64,000 nt of DNA from NCBI GenBank assembly GCA_002150815.3, contig NDFF03000033.1, positions 186,001-250,000 of the forward strand, in the 5' to 3' direction. The translations under genes and the position numbers were made by a program. The notes below the pieces were generated by a model. It made no database searches. It had not been told where the DNA came from and was given only the letters and a program-made list of their open reading frames with translations. Positions 10,088-22,798 of the stretch are shown here, piece by piece. The number at the start of each line of letters is the position of its first letter. The first letter of the stretch is position 1. This DNA is from Grammothele lineata (taxonomy: Eukaryota; Basidiomycota; Agaricomycetes; Polyporales; Polyporaceae).

Positions 10088-11890
10088 AGTTTTGCCACGT
10101 GATCACACTTTAGCGCGCAGCTAGGAATGGTAGTCTAGACGCCAAGGGCAACGTCTTCTCTTCCGAACAAGGAATACTATGGCTCACTCAGGGGCCCCCA
10201 GCAAGGAAGACTTTGATAATCGCATTAGGGGCATGAAATTACTATATGTAGAATGAGTAACTTCCTCTTTCTCTGGGCATAGTAAGCACCGTATGCCTGC
10301 CATGAATGCCATTATCTCCTCGACTACAATTTGAGCATACTTATACCGGTCGCTTTCCTGACTTTTGTTGCCCTAGATATTTGACATCGTCATGTTTGAA
10401 GAACTTGCTGCAGTCAAATAGACGTCTAGATTTGCCACGTTCCTGTGGTGTCATCGTAGGTTGAGCTGCTTGTCATAGAGGACGCTGCTTTGAGCATGTA
10501 AGTAACGTATTGCGCAGCGCCGACCCTTTGATGGGTAGCCATGATGATCGGAACCAAGTGAGACATATGTAAAACGAGACGAATCCGGTCTAGCGTCGAA
10601 CAAACGTGCCTCGGAGCGCTCGACCGACACGTGGGAGGCGCGCCAGTAAAGGAAAATTGTGGGTCCAAAATTTGCCGCTCATCCATCTTTCTCCTGTCAA
10701 CCACATCATTACCTCGGCGTTGAATCAACCAAGTATGCCTCCTTTTGTCACCTACCCCGGAGAATACAACTTAGTCTCCTCGTCAGTACACGTTGACGGG
10801 TACCGGGGTATCCTACTCCAAAATCTTTTGAGCACAGGAGAACGCGACCCGTGACTACGTCGTCAGGAACAGCGGTGCTCTCACAAAGCTCTGACCCACG
10901 CTGCATTTCTCGCCCAGCGAGTCTCTACATTCTACTGCGTTTCTCTTAAAACCTCTCACGCCTTCGGACTTTAGCCCCACTGCGCGTGAATAGAGCGGGC
11001 TTCCGTGAACGATTCGCTAATCGGCCTTCCCAAAACCTTCGTGGGTTCAGACAGCTGCCCCCAAGCCTTCCCATGGTTGTCTTCGGCTGAAAGTCGTGCG
11101 GAAGGTGTTTACCCTTTTCCATGCATTTCGTCACATCGCTAGATTGACAACCATCCCTTCCTCTAGCACGCCATAGATGCTTCATAGATTTCGGGGAATT
11201 ACGATCTGAGGACACGCGATCCAGGTTGGTGCCGTAAAGTACTGCATGTGACAACACGGACTGACCGGTGGACAAGCAGGCAAAGGGGCTCGGTATACCC
11301 CCTTCCGGAACCTCTTCCCGCGGCGCATTAGCCGACGGCCTTCGGGTGCTTTGCGACGGAAGGTCTGGGCTCGCATAGTGATAGCACTACGTCACCCGCT
11401 TAGTTGAACTTTTCGGTCAGCAAGGACACTGACACGCAAAGATCGAGCCAGCTGTAGGCCTTCCCTCAATGGACTTCGGGTTCCTTAGCTAAAGCAGACC
11501 GCAGTAAAATCCATGCAGGGCCATAAGCGGCCAAGGTTCTCGATCCCCCTCATTGCCACTACCTGCGGAACTATCCGCCTGTTCCTGGTGCGTTCCCTAG
11601 CTCAACAATACCCTATCACTGACACTCTACCATGTTGAATTGTACGTTAGCAGTGTTATTACTACGCCCGAGTTATCGGTGCAACCAGCCTGTAGAATTC
11701 TCGCTACCAGTAGGGCTGTCCGATAAAACTCAAGGAGGGTTCACGCCGACCCAGATTTCTGGAGGACTACGGGCCGAGAGGTTGTTGCTCTTGTCGATGA
11801 TCATCTACATCTAGACGTGAGTATGTTGTCGCCGTGATTTCTGCACGTGCATCTTCTGATGATCGGTATTTTTAGCAAGACTGACAATAC
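10088..11890. other. Gene-poor region, part 1
   Basis: 1.8 kb with no supported gene. The longest ORFs are about 100-110 codons and overlap each other on both strands (10426-10728, 10946-11275, 11182-11376). The 10.95-11.8 kb part is dense in short GC-rich words and could come from a structured RNA or a decayed mobile element, but I could not match it to anything. Confidence 0.4.
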
Positions 11891-14800
11891 AAGCGTCACC
11901 TGTAGGCTCACGTCAAGATAAGCAGAAAGGCATCTGGCCACCCCGCAATGGAGCACCTCGAAAGCCGGCCACCCCGACAGTACTGCACATTGCGGTCTTT
12001 GTACTTGGCAATTGCTCTATCCCGCCATTGGCAGCGGAAGTTCGCGGAGTGACATGTCCGCGCTTCCCTCTCTCGTGCCAGAGCTGCTCTCCCACTGGAC
12101 GCTTCGCCTAGGAACCTGTCGATCGACCACGGTGACCACGCCTGCGTCGTCCACCCATCCCCATGGGATGGAAGGGCCGAAGCCGCTTCCAAGCCTTCTG
12201 GCAGCCTGCCTTCACTCCGCGGCTGTACGTCCCACCGTCTCGAGCTTCGTTTAGAGCTCTTCCGTTCATGCGTTACCATCCCAGCGGCCCACAGGACTCC
12301 CTGTCCTCTAGTCCTGAGATCAAAACGATCCGTATCATCCTGCGTTCGCTTGTCCCGCGGACCGCCTACCACGTACTCAATTGGGAGCCAGATCAGACGA
12401 CACAAGCGCACACGGACGAACGAAAAACTTCTGGGGTGCCGGTGCGTAATGAAAACCTTGTCATGCGCCCTGGAGCCTGGCAAGGGGCTCTTCCCCCCAG
12501 ATCCGGCATCTCAGCGCATCTGCTATTATCTCTCGCGTTCACCTTCGCGCCGCTGCTTACAGTACGTACGCGCGCGGGGTTCGCATTCTCACGGCGCCCC
12601 TCGCGGGCGCGCGTTCTTGCCCTCGAGGGTCCCGCGGGTTCATCTTCCGCTTCCCGCTGGCGGTTCGCGAACTCTCCGCACGTCTGACGATCTCTTGCCT
12701 TCTCCAGTACGCTTAGGAAGCGGGAGCGCGGTTGTTCTGATCACGCCGGACTGGCAACCTCTGCAGCCTCTCCGCCTCTACCTGATCGACCCTGCGGGGC
12801 GGGGTAGAAGACGACCGCCGCTGGCAATAGCAATACGTTACCCAAGAACGTCATTCCTGGCGATGCATGTGAACCGTGACGGGTCGATCGACGGTGTGTG
12901 CATGATCCTTCATTTACGAGACATGGAAGCCGATGTGGAGCTGCATTGCAAGTGGCCTCCGGGACACATTAATGCCCGCAGCAACGCCAATACGGCGCGC
13001 GGCCGTCGCTGGGGCTGGACTGGAACCGGCGGAAGCTCGCTGGCACGGCCGAAAGCATCCGAACTATTCATTCGTGGTGTCGGGGCTGAGGACGACAAGC
13101 TTCGTCCAGCCCGACGACGGCCCGCGTCCAGTGCGCTACTTCTGGAGCTCGGGAGAAACCCGCCTGTCGAGCTGTCCTGCTGGCAGGACGACTTACTGAC
13201 TGGTTAGACGGATGCCGGCGTGTCGCTGGGCGAGTGTCAGGCATTTGCCGGGAGGCTCGTCAGACGAATCCGCATTCGTATTTCCTCGCCAGGCCCGTGC
13301 GCGGTGAGAGCGAGGGCGCCGAATTTGGAAGGGACATTGTTCACCGTGACGCGGGGGCTTTTCTAATAGGGCGAAACCTAATACGACGCCTGCGTCCCGT
13401 CAGACGAGTGTCTGTCGCTTTCTATCATATGTTTAGCGAGCAGGAGCTGCGCACGGGATCTCCGATGGCTGGAGCTGGGACTGCAGCACTGTTTACGCTA
13501 AGGTCTTGTGGGCCAGCTCTGGCGCACTTGCCTTCTCAGCCCTTGGAGGTTGTCCCTCGCGGGGCCTTCGTCGATTCAAACGCCAGCCGCAGTGCGCCCC
13601 TTGTTCGCGGCCGCAAACCTTCGGGAGCCCCGGGATCAGAAGCAGCCCTTGAGGACGCCCCAAGCTGTGCAGAGAATTCAATGTGCGCTGCTCCTTGGGG
13701 CCATCCGGCCCTGGGCAGCAGCGCGCGCGTAGGACGCCGCGGTCGTCTCGAGGCACTCGCCGTACCGCATCGGCGCACTGGGACCAGGCCAGGCCGAGCG
13801 TCCGTGCTTGCTCGCCGTCGGTTTCCGCCTCCGTTCCGCACTCGCGCCGCGCGCGCGACCATGGCGTCGTCTGCCTCTCCGAGTCGCCCAGAGGGCTCCG
13901 CGGGCGTTCGCGCCCTCAGCACTGAGCCCGTCTGCTGTCCGACGGCTGTGGGGCGGGTGCGGCGCGGCGCGGTGCGATCGCGCTGCCAGATCGGGGGCCG
14001 GCGCGTGCCCACGTCGGAAAGGCTGTCTGTCAGTTGGCCGGGCCTCGTTCCTGCGCTACAGCTCGCCGGCGGCGCGCGACGCGCTGAGAAACTCCCTAGG
14101 TGCTAGCTCCCGTGCACAAAGTTTTCATTTGGATTTCGGCGCGCCGGGCCCGCCGCGTTGGTACGACACGTCGCGAGGGGCACAAAGCTAGCCATACTGG
14201 CCGCTGTCGGTCGCCCATTTGCTGGCGATGACGCGACGGGCTGGCCAGTGGCGGGACTCCCCGAGCGAACGGCAGATAGGCTGGCACGGACCGTGTGCGG
14301 TTGAGTGACGTGCGTATGCATGGGCGAAGCTTACGTTTGTGGCCGGGGCCGGTGCGGGTCGGAGAGGGGGAGCGTGGGGGCGGCGGGGACGGAGGCGAGT
14401 GCGGCGGAGGAAGGGAGGTCGGTGTGGAGGTGGAGGGCGGCGGGAGGGTCGGGGTGAGGGCCGCTTCTTCCGCGAATGTTGAGGCGGAGGGCGGGCATGT
14501 AGGCTGCCCGGTGCGTACGGCGAATTCGAATGTGGGCGACGTACGCAAACGCCACAAAGCTGCTCGAGAACTGCCGGAACGCGGCCGCGCGATTCGATTC
14601 GATGACGGCAGCAGCGGCCCCTCCGGGCCCAGTGCGCCCAGCGACCCACTGGCTCCCACTCGGTGTGCGCGGGATGGATCGAGATCCCCTCCTGCTGGGC
14701 GCGTCGACCGGAGGTGGCCGGGGTCTCTGTCACGCCCGCGGCGCAGCGAAGCGGGCGCCTCTCGGCGGACGAGGGGCCATACGCCTGGGCCATCTGCCCA

Positions 14801-15600
14801 CCCATCGCCTTGCCCGGTGCCATCCACCCATCTCCATCATCACGTCCTCGCCTCCGCGCCCCGCCAGCCCTCTTGCTCTGCGAGTGCCCGTCAAGAGGCC
14901 CATTGCTCCCGCCAAGTGCCACGCTGCCCATCGATCACAAGCCGTGATAATCAGACTCCTCTCTCCGACCTCTCCTCCTCCCACTGGCCCCGCGGGCCAC
15001 CGTCGACGCCTGTGCACCCTTTCCGACCAAACTCTATGCCCTCCCCCTCCGCCCGAGCTCACAGCGCTCGGGCCCATGCGGCGCGCCTTCATCAAACCTT
15101 CCAGCCCTCTGGATCTCCCTCCAGCTGCCTATCGCGCTCGACCGCACCACCCCGGCCCCGTCCGAAAGCTTGTCGGGCGCACGGCGCGCTGAGGCGCGGA
15201 CGTATAGGAGCGACGCGACGTGGCAGCCTCCTAGGCGGGTGGCGTCGATGCGGGAGCAGATGGATTTGGATTGTACAGTGTAGTACGCGACACAATGGCC
15301 AGCGATTGGTCGAATTAATTCTCTCGCCGCCGGGATTTACTCACAGGGCTGGGCCAGATGGGGGCGAATGTGCGGCGATCGCGCGAGCGAACGCGGATTG
15401 TCCTACTGACCGCCGGGCGCGCGGGCAGCGCGGCCTGGGGACGTGCGCGCGCACGTATGCAGATAACGCGGCTCCCCGCTCGTCAATTCTGGGGTGCGAT
15501 GGCAGTCGCAGCTGCCGCCTCTATGTCTGTCATGGGTTCAGTCTTGACCTGCATGTCTAGAACGCCATTGGCGCGTGAGTAGCACACCGACGCAGCCGAG
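11891..15600. other. Gene-poor region, part 2: GC-rich with overlapping long ORFs on both strands
   Basis: 3.7 kb of very GC-rich sequence. Long ORFs occur in several frames at once, for example 12350-13207 (+, 285 codons), 13234-14106 (+, 290), 14295-15560 (+, 421) and 14188-14931 (-, 247). Their translations are Arg/Pro/Ala-rich, lack any domain I recognise, and are mutually exclusive. This is expected where GC content removes stop codons by chance, so none is annotated. A 14.8-15.2 kb stretch is C/T-rich, like fungal promoter DNA. Confidence 0.45.
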
Positions 15601-18600
15601 CGGAAAACGGAAAAATCTCGACACCACGGAGATGATTTGTTGGCGTCCGACGCATGCAGTAAGTAGAACGTACTGAGTTGCAACCTCGGGCTACCACCGC
15701 CAGCGCGTCTTGATGCCCAGATCCCCTTACGTTGTGCATTTGGATGCTATCTTATGCATATGCTCTGTGGGTGTACGCCTGTCAAAGCCGCGCAGCGACA
15801 GATATATTTCAGCTGCAGATGCAATCGTCCGCGGAAGCGATGGGATCGCTGGGTTCCATCATATGATACTCGTGTGGTTGACCCCACTGCATGTAAGCGC
15901 TAGATTACGACCCGCAGAATAGGGGTAGAAATTAGAGATTATGACAGGATTCCCACATGATTCTTGTAAGATTCCAACTTTTGCATCATCCGGCATGAAT
16001 GTCATAATTTCGGGCAGGTTACGACTTCGATTATGACGGGAATATCCCGGGATACGAATACGGTCAGAATCTGAGCCCCTTGGCGCGAGGGACAGCGCGC
16101 CCCTTCGCGCGCGCGGCCTCATACATCGCGCGCGCACCCCACGTCGCGCGCACCTCGCGCTTTGCTTATCGTAGCTAGTAGGCTCGCAATAATGGATGCA
16201 TTGGGTAGAGTAAACTAATTACAGAAGCATATCTACGACTACTGTGGCCGAGGCTTGCGGGAGGACGCGAAGAGACATAATGTACGACCTCTGTCACATG
16301 GGATACTCACCTCGGTCGCCCTTCACCGCCTTCGAGTGCCGTAGCTCCGGCGTAGTACTGTCCATCGTGCGCGAAAATTAAGATGAGATTACAAGTAAAG
16401 AGGCAAATCAATACAGACATCAATCAGTTAGTCTCTCAGAGATAGACTCACCTCAGGCTGTATGAATATGAAAACTCGTCGGCATCATTAGCTTGAGAAA
16501 GGTAAATACTACTCAGCAGAAACATGAGCCATGGTATAAATGTGAATCGAACAATGAATGCACACGCACCATATATATTCTCGTATGCACCCTTCAAACC
16601 TACTGTAGAAATTCTGATCCGCTGTCCGCTATACCACCTCGACCCAGGTTAAAAGACGCAACAAAGAGAATCGGAATGAACATACTAGGCCGGGACTCGC
16701 TGTTGCCAATCAGCTTCGTTTTATTCCTGGCCAAGAACGGCTCGGCGGCGTCGCGTTTAAGGGCGCGTGCGGACGATGTCGTCAAAAAAGGCTCTGGTCG
16801 ACCAAAACGAGAAGAGGGCGCTCACCAAGCTCTCAAAGACCAATCATAGGTAAGGAAAAGAGACATACTTGGGAAACATCTATCATTTCTGTGGTTAGAG
16901 ATGGCTAGAGAGCGGAGAGGGCGGAGGCGAGGTCACCGAGAGCGCATATAGTCGTGGTTGGGGTTGAAGGGGTAGAGACGCGCAGAACCCGCGAGTCGCG
17001 ACATACCTCGCGCGACCAAGCGTGGTTGGGAGCCAGGGTCGCGCAACCCTCGCGCGCAGGACCAGCAGCCTCTGAGAGGCCTCGCGAGTCTACTACATGT
17101 GTAATGAGACGATATTTGAGTTAGAAATCTATGAATGTGACTGCATTATGGGTATCTCATATTTACAGCCAAATCGAGTCAGAATATGATCAGAAATTGG
17201 AGATTTCACCCCTGTTCCGCGCGTCGTAATCTGGCGCTCACATGCAGTGGGGCCCACGAGATGGCGCACCCACGAATCGTACTCACGCCCACTCGCATTC
17301 TCACTGCGCCGTGATTCTATCCACGTTCGGTAGCGACCCCACACAGGCGCCAACGATGGCCGCTGAGTCGTACTATCATCCCCGTCCTGATTTCCTGCCC
17401 GACCTGGCTTCTCAATGCTGTGACGGTTCTCTCAGGAGTTAGCGGGCAGTGGGTGCACCGCACCACGGGCCCGTTCGCGCGGTGTGGCCTTGCCCGAGCG
17501 GGCAGCCGAATTCACAAGTGGGAGGCTCACCCCGGGTGTACGTGATGATGTAGATGGCATGCCCGTGAGTATGAGTTGGGTGTGACGGGGCCTGCGCCGC
17601 TGACGCGCATTGAGCGTCCCCGGCCTCTAACGCGCACGCGAAGCGAATAGCATTCGGTACGATGTCGTGATGGGGACTGGGTGCGGTGGCCTCTAGTGAG
17701 TGAGCAGTCGCATCGGGGGATCTTCCGATCGAAAGGACGCGCTTGCCCCGCGGTGCGTGCGCGGTGGCATCATCGCCGCAGAGCACAATCCCCGTCAGGC
17801 CCAGGCTGGACCCTATACTTGGGTATTCAGCCCCCGCCCAGACGCAGATGCAAGCGCAGGCGAATAGGAGCTGGCGGGGAGATCCGCAGCGGCGTCACAG
17901 AAGAGGGCCCTTGGGCGCCGCACCCTTCCTGCTCGCGACTCCTCGAGGCCACATACAGGCTCCCAATCGCAACGTGCGCGTCTAGAAGCGGGCAAAATCA
18001 AGAATTGTGCGTGGGGCTGGAGCGGATTTGGCGGACAAAGGCACGTATACGCAGCGAACGGGGAGAGCCCGACGAAAGGATGAATGAGCGAATGCGATTC
18101 GTACGGGCGACCAGCGTTCAGATAAGCAACAGCAGCCGGCTACGAGACGCCAGCGCCAGGACATTTCGTCGTCTACACACGTCCGTGCGCCGCAGGCAGG
18201 TCTGCGCAATGGCGAACACCCGGAAAGACGGAGTGAGCGGAGTGCGGTATTGAGAGCGAGCGCGCGGACTGACGTACTCACTCTCCCCGGCCGCGCCAAA
18301 ATTTGCTGCGAGGATCGCCGGAGCCCCCAGTTAAGCACAAACTCGCGGCGATGGCGGGGGCGTTGCAACGGGCCCCAGGCGCGCGCACGACACAATGGGG
18401 TTGCACGACACCCGTCCTACATATTGGCGTGAGGCCTGCCTGAACGGCGCATACCGCGAGTGGCACGATGCAAGTCCGGGGCCGAGCGCTGTCGGCCGGC
18501 GGAGGCTCGCTTGCGGGGGATGAGGGGGTTGGGGCGTTTCTAGCAAATGCCATTCGACATGGGTTGAGGTGGGGGTATCTCCGATATACAATCCTCGACT

Positions 18601-18663
18601 TCACGAAGCGGCGCACACGCAGGGGCGGACCAACGCACACGAAGGAGAGCTCCCAGATGGGAG
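15601..18663. other. Gene-poor region, part 3
   Basis: 3.1 kb of alternating AT-richer (about 15.7-16.8 kb) and CG-dinucleotide-rich (about 16.1 and 17.0 kb) sequence. Several isolated minus-strand GTGAGT or GTATGT donor-like sites occur (near 16310, 16450, 16985), but no set of exons with continuous frame could be joined. A long non-coding RNA or a degenerate gene is possible. Confidence 0.35.
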
Positions 18664-19504
18664 CTATATTGTCCGAACGGCAAAGGCGACGCAAATGCAT
18701 ATGATGGAGTCCTATTCCAGGTGCGGAGGCGGGTCAGCTGCACCGCGATCGGCGGTGAAAGAAAAAAAGGGGGCGCGTACGTTGGCAAACACCTCCTGAG
18801 CTACCGCATCCGAGTCTTCCCAGTGGCAGACTAGGTCGGCTCTGCGCGATGCATGTTCGATGCAGAACGTGCGGGCGCCCGCGCTCGTCAATTTCACGTC
18901 TCGCGCACGGGGAAATGCGAAGGAAGGCGCGAGCGCACTCACCGACCGCCTTGACCCGCATTCTCGTTGATCTGAGTAAGGACAATGTATTTGCTTCGTG
19001 GAGCATGGGCGGGTCAGTCTGACTTCTATGGGCGCTTTCTTGCCCAGCGGCGCGCGGCGCGTAGCCGTACGTCCGCGCACGAGAGCGAACTTGGAGAGTG
19101 CGCTACTCACAAGTCTCGTGGCTGGATTTCTATAAAGTCACGCAATTGTCAGATATTCAATCCTGAGAACATTTGGAAAGGGGTGGGACGAGGAAGTACA
19201 TGGCTGGATAGATAGGGTATGGTAGAGGCCGCAAATACGCACCTAGCATCCGCTTCTTGACGCGCTCGCCAATCTCCTTCATCCACGCCTTGACCTTGTC
19301 ACGCTCGCGAGGTTCGGGCCATTGAGCATTCTTGAGCGTCGACTGCAGGAGCTCCTTCATGTACGCCCGAAGCAGGTCCGTTTCGAACGTCACTGTCGGC
19401 CGCGATTGCGATGGAACGGGAGATGCAGCGCTTGGACGAGGCGACGGTGCACTGGAACGAGGTGTAGGAGGAGAACGGAGACCAGAAGCTATAGAAGTCG
19501 CCAT
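18664..19504 (-). CDS. Dynein light chain, Tctex-1/DYNLT family
   Basis: Five exons on the minus strand: 19504-19243, 19129-19111 (19 nt), 18993-18943, 18841-18781 and 18711-18664; 146 aa. The first 38 or so residues are Ser/Pro-rich linker. The rest is a complete Tctex-1 domain: ETDLLRAYMKELL, WPEPRERDKVKAWMKEIG, then EIQPRDFKYIVLTQINENAG, RADLVCHWEDSDAVAQEVF, and the closing strand DSIICICVAFAVRTI before TAG. These proteins are dimeric light chains of cytoplasmic dynein that bind the intermediate chain and cargo adaptors. All phases (1, 2, 2, 0) are consistent. The gene is divergent from PEX11, with 351 bp between start codons. Confidence 0.9.
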
Positions 19505-19855
19505 GGAGGGCGAGAGAGACAGCTAAGCAACGGCGGAGTCGTCGGTTGGGTTGTTGTCGGGCGGCGCCACAACCACCCTCAGGCCCGAGGAGCGCAGTGT
19601 CAGGCTGGCCGCAATCGGGCAGTTGACGCATGTTTGGCACGGTCGCGGAGCACGTGGCGGCGTTTTCCCCGCATCGGGCAGGTGCCCAGCGCTCGTACCG
19701 GTACGCGCCGACGCTGCAGCGGCGCCTGTGGCCTGGCCACTCCGGACGCGCGCACCCACAGCGCACTCGCAGTCGCAGTCGTTGTCGTACGCGCCATCCT
19801 AGGACAGCTCGAGCCGGCCGCCCCCCGTCTCCTCTTCGCCGCCGCCGCCACCGCC

Positions 19856-21266
19856 ATGTCCTCGATCACTTTCCCGTACGCTGCGCACGGGCATGCCGCG
19901 TCCTCGGCCTCGTTCATCTCCGTGCAAGAAAGCCACATCTCCAGCTCGTATGAGCCCCCGAACGACACCTCGTCCTTCCAGATGAACCCACTCTCGTCGC
20001 ACCCGCCGCGCACGCCCCGAACGTCGATTATGTCCAGCACCTCGCATATGTACGGCTCCGAGTACGACACCAAGGACGAGGTGCAGACTACGGCTATTGA
20101 GGCGGAGGACGAGGAAGAGGAGGACAAGGAGAAGGCGGATGCGGCGAGGGCCCGCGTGCGCAAGGAAGATGTGTGGCGAGAGGTGCTCAAGACCGCTGTC
20201 GGGCGCGACAAGGCATTTGTACGTCCTGCCGCTTGCATTCGCGTCGTGGTGTGCGGTGATTTTGACGTCGGGTATCCAGAAATTGCTGCAATATTCAATG
20301 AAGATGTACCTGCTTTTCCACCTCGCGCTCACGTCTAGCTCGGCGTTCAAAGGACGCAAGCGGCCGGCATGGGAGGCGGAGCTCACGAAACGTCTAACTT
20401 CGACTATCGCGGGGTTCTCGTTGACGAGGTGCGTACTTGACCGCGTGCATATCGTTTGTGTTGTTGACACGCGCCCTTGCGTCTTCAGGAAATGCCTCAT
20501 CCTCTTTAACTGGCTACCGCCTCTTACCTCTATCTTGGCCCAGCACGCGTCAGACCCATACGCGTCAGGCTCGAGTAAGGGCAAGCGCAAGCCTCTCTTG
20601 CACACTTTTCTCCATGCGCCACCGCCGGTGCTCCTTGAATTCGTCAACGGTCTCGCGGACGATGCAGCAACATTGTCCAAGCTGGGCCTCATTGGCAAGC
20701 GGACGGGCGAACGCGCAGGACGACTGGCCGACTGGTGTTGGTTTTCAGGGACCCTAGTGAGCCTGGTCGAGAACAGCGTCGAGCGCAGTGTGATTCTCGA
20801 CCTACAACATCAGGGTGCGTATTGTGTGTTTGCTACTTGTGTTCTCTTTGTTGAGCTGGGTTACGTAGTCGAAGGCCGCTTGTACGCCGAGTCCATGGCT
20901 GGTACTACAGCTAAATCAAATCCTGCCGCCAACAAGCTCGATGAGAAGGAGCTAGCGCGCCTGCAGCGCCAAGATTATTGGATCCAGGTGTCGCGACTGA
21001 AACTTATCATGGATTTAATCTTTGTCTGTAAGTACACCAGATGCGAGCCGAACGGGAACACAGCGCTCATCGCCCTTTCATAGCCTATGATGTATTCCGT
21101 TTGAAGCGTGCGAAGGGGCAAGTGCAAACAATGGCCGGTCTCGCGTCGGCGGTGCTCAGGTGGGTGTCTGCGTCACGACGGAGCCACATGTGTCTGACAC
21201 GGATGGCATAGCACCATGAAACTCTACGACCGCCACAAAAGCTCATTGAGCAAGACAGGCTCCTAA
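19856..21266 (+). CDS. PEX11: Peroxisome proliferation protein PEX11 family
   Basis: Six exons: 19856-20218, 20280-20428, 20489-20814, 20869-21027, 21084-21159 and 21212-21266; 375 aa. The start ATG sits in a good context (ccaccgccATG). The N-terminal 120 residues are Ser-rich and then acidic (EAEDEEEEDKEKADAARARV). The PEX11 domain follows: KLLQYSMKMYLLFHLAL, amphipathic and helical; WCWFSGTLVSLVENSVE; and YWIQVSRLKLIMDLIFV. PEX11 proteins insert in the peroxisomal membrane and drive its elongation and division. The long acidic N-terminal extension suggests a PEX11C-like or fungal-specific subtype rather than the classic yeast form (inference). Confidence 0.8.
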
Positions 21267-21453
21267 TGAACGTACCTCTCCGTATAATATACCCTCGCCG
21301 TACACCTATATGCTGCAGTCCCATCTAGTCTTAAGTAGTTTCTTATGTATCAAGATCATTATACTTGCTCTGGTAATAGATTCCGGATATATGCTGTACA
21401 CGGGAGACAGTGCATGTCGATAACGGGACGCACGACACACCAGATCGTTCAAG

Positions 21454-21936
21454 CTACCAGAGCCGCCAACTCGACCGCTTCTTCCCCACAGTCGGTGCAC
21501 TTTGATCCGCGCCTTGCGCTGATTGAACCTCCACCCGTTGCCTGAGCGCAATAACCTCGCCCTCCAGTTCCCGAACGCGTGCCTCGGCCTCCAAAAGAAA
21601 CTTTTCATGCTCTAGGTTCTGCTGCCACGTTCGCAGGCCCTGTGAACGGATGCAAGAAAGGTGGTCGTTCGTACACACGTGTGCGCCCGTGAGCAGAGAA
21701 CAAAGAAATAGGCGTACAATGTAGACGGCAGAACCTAGGAGGGCGATAGGGAACATGCCCGCGGCATAGTCGGTGTAGAACTGGGCGTGGCGCGAGCGAG
21801 GCTGTGGACCGCCGCCGCCGCTGCCGCCTGTGCCCGTGCTTAGGGGTCGGGCGGTCGAGATGCGCTCGAGCCTAGGCAGGACGGGACACGGAGACGGCCT
21901 GAGAAAGGCAGCGCGGAGACGGAGAGCGACGCGCAT
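21454..21936 (-). CDS. Small mitochondrial single-pass membrane protein with a coiled coil
   Basis: Two exons on the minus strand, 21936-21718 and 21639-21454, phase 0, 134 aa. The ATG at 21936 opens a typical mitochondrial presequence (MRVALRLRAAFLRPSP, then ISTARPLSTG). One membrane segment follows (AAGMFPIALLGSAVYI), then a coiled coil (NLEHEKFLLEAEARVRELE) and a basic C-terminus (KKRSSWRLW). The layout resembles small inner-membrane assembly or scaffold proteins, but I cannot name it. The frame stays open for 117 codons further upstream, to 22287, and that part looks non-coding. The intron (21717-21640) also lacks a stop, so a retained form would add 26 residues. Confidence 0.6.
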   Translation of the reverse strand: MRVALRLRAAFLRPSPCPVLPRLERISTARPLSTGTGGSGGGGPQPRSRHAQFYTDYAAGMFPIALLGSAVYIVRLFLCSLLTGAHVCTNDHLSCIRSQGLRTWQQNLEHEKFLLEAEARVRELEGEVIALRQRVEVQSAQGADQSAPTVGKKRSSWRLW

Positions 21937-22798
21937 TTGGGCGGACGGGAGTGACGTTTTGACGAGACACACGCCCGCGCGAGCCAGGCACGTTCGACGC
22001 GGTGGTGGTGGAGTGTCAGAGAAGACGGACCGCAGGCCCGGCGGCTCTTGTCGTTGAGCGACAAGGAGACGGGCACGTGGGGCGTTTCGCGCGCCCGAGA
22101 TAGCTTTTTTGGTGCAGGAAGTGCTCAACTGACCTCTGCCCAGAGTTTTCAGTGCTCCCGGTCGCGCACAAGACGCGGGCTGGTATGACATGGCAGACGT
22201 GGTGGTGGTGCTAGCAGCAGTCAGCTTGTCAGAGATCAACCCGAAAGGGCAGACGAGAGAGCATCGGACGCCGGGTGGTGCTGTCATCCGTTCCCGGCAC
22301 AGCCACCCACGCGCGATAGCATCTATATCGGGAAGAGCGTGATTCGTTCAGTCGGTCGATGTGCTGCGCCTGCGTCGCGGAGAATTTCCTAGGGGCTCGC
22401 AAAATATGTGGACTGCGAGTTGCAAGACGGGTGAGATCGACGCGCGCGGTGCGTGCCTTGAAAAGAGGAGGCGAGGAGGCGAAGCTGTGCCTATCCGTGC
22501 GTCAAGCAGCCAGGAAACGAGGGCGCGAGGGCGGGGGTGCGGGGCCGGGAGTCACAAGCGCCGACGATGGGAGGGAAGGGGTCGCGGCGCGTGGGAAGCA
22601 ATCAAGGAATATATACCTATCAGAACGCCAACGCTCTCGTCTTCCGCCAGGCCCCGCCCTTTCATCACTCCTCGACGTCGTCCTCGTCGCCGGCTGTGCC
22701 CTCGTCGTCGCCCTCGCCTTCGTCGTCTTTGTTGCGCCTCCAGTTCTCGCGCACGCTCCCCTGCCTCGGACCCTCATTGGACTGGCCTCCAATCTGCA

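Noticed and set aside
13234..14106. 290-codon plus ORF, with others of 247-421 codons nearby
   Set aside because: They lie in a GC-rich block, conflict with each other, and show no domain, splice site set or codon pattern of a real gene.
21937..22287. Upstream extension of the small mitochondrial protein
   Set aside because: The longer N-terminus is Ser/Pro/Arg-rich and would hide the clear presequence that begins at 21936.
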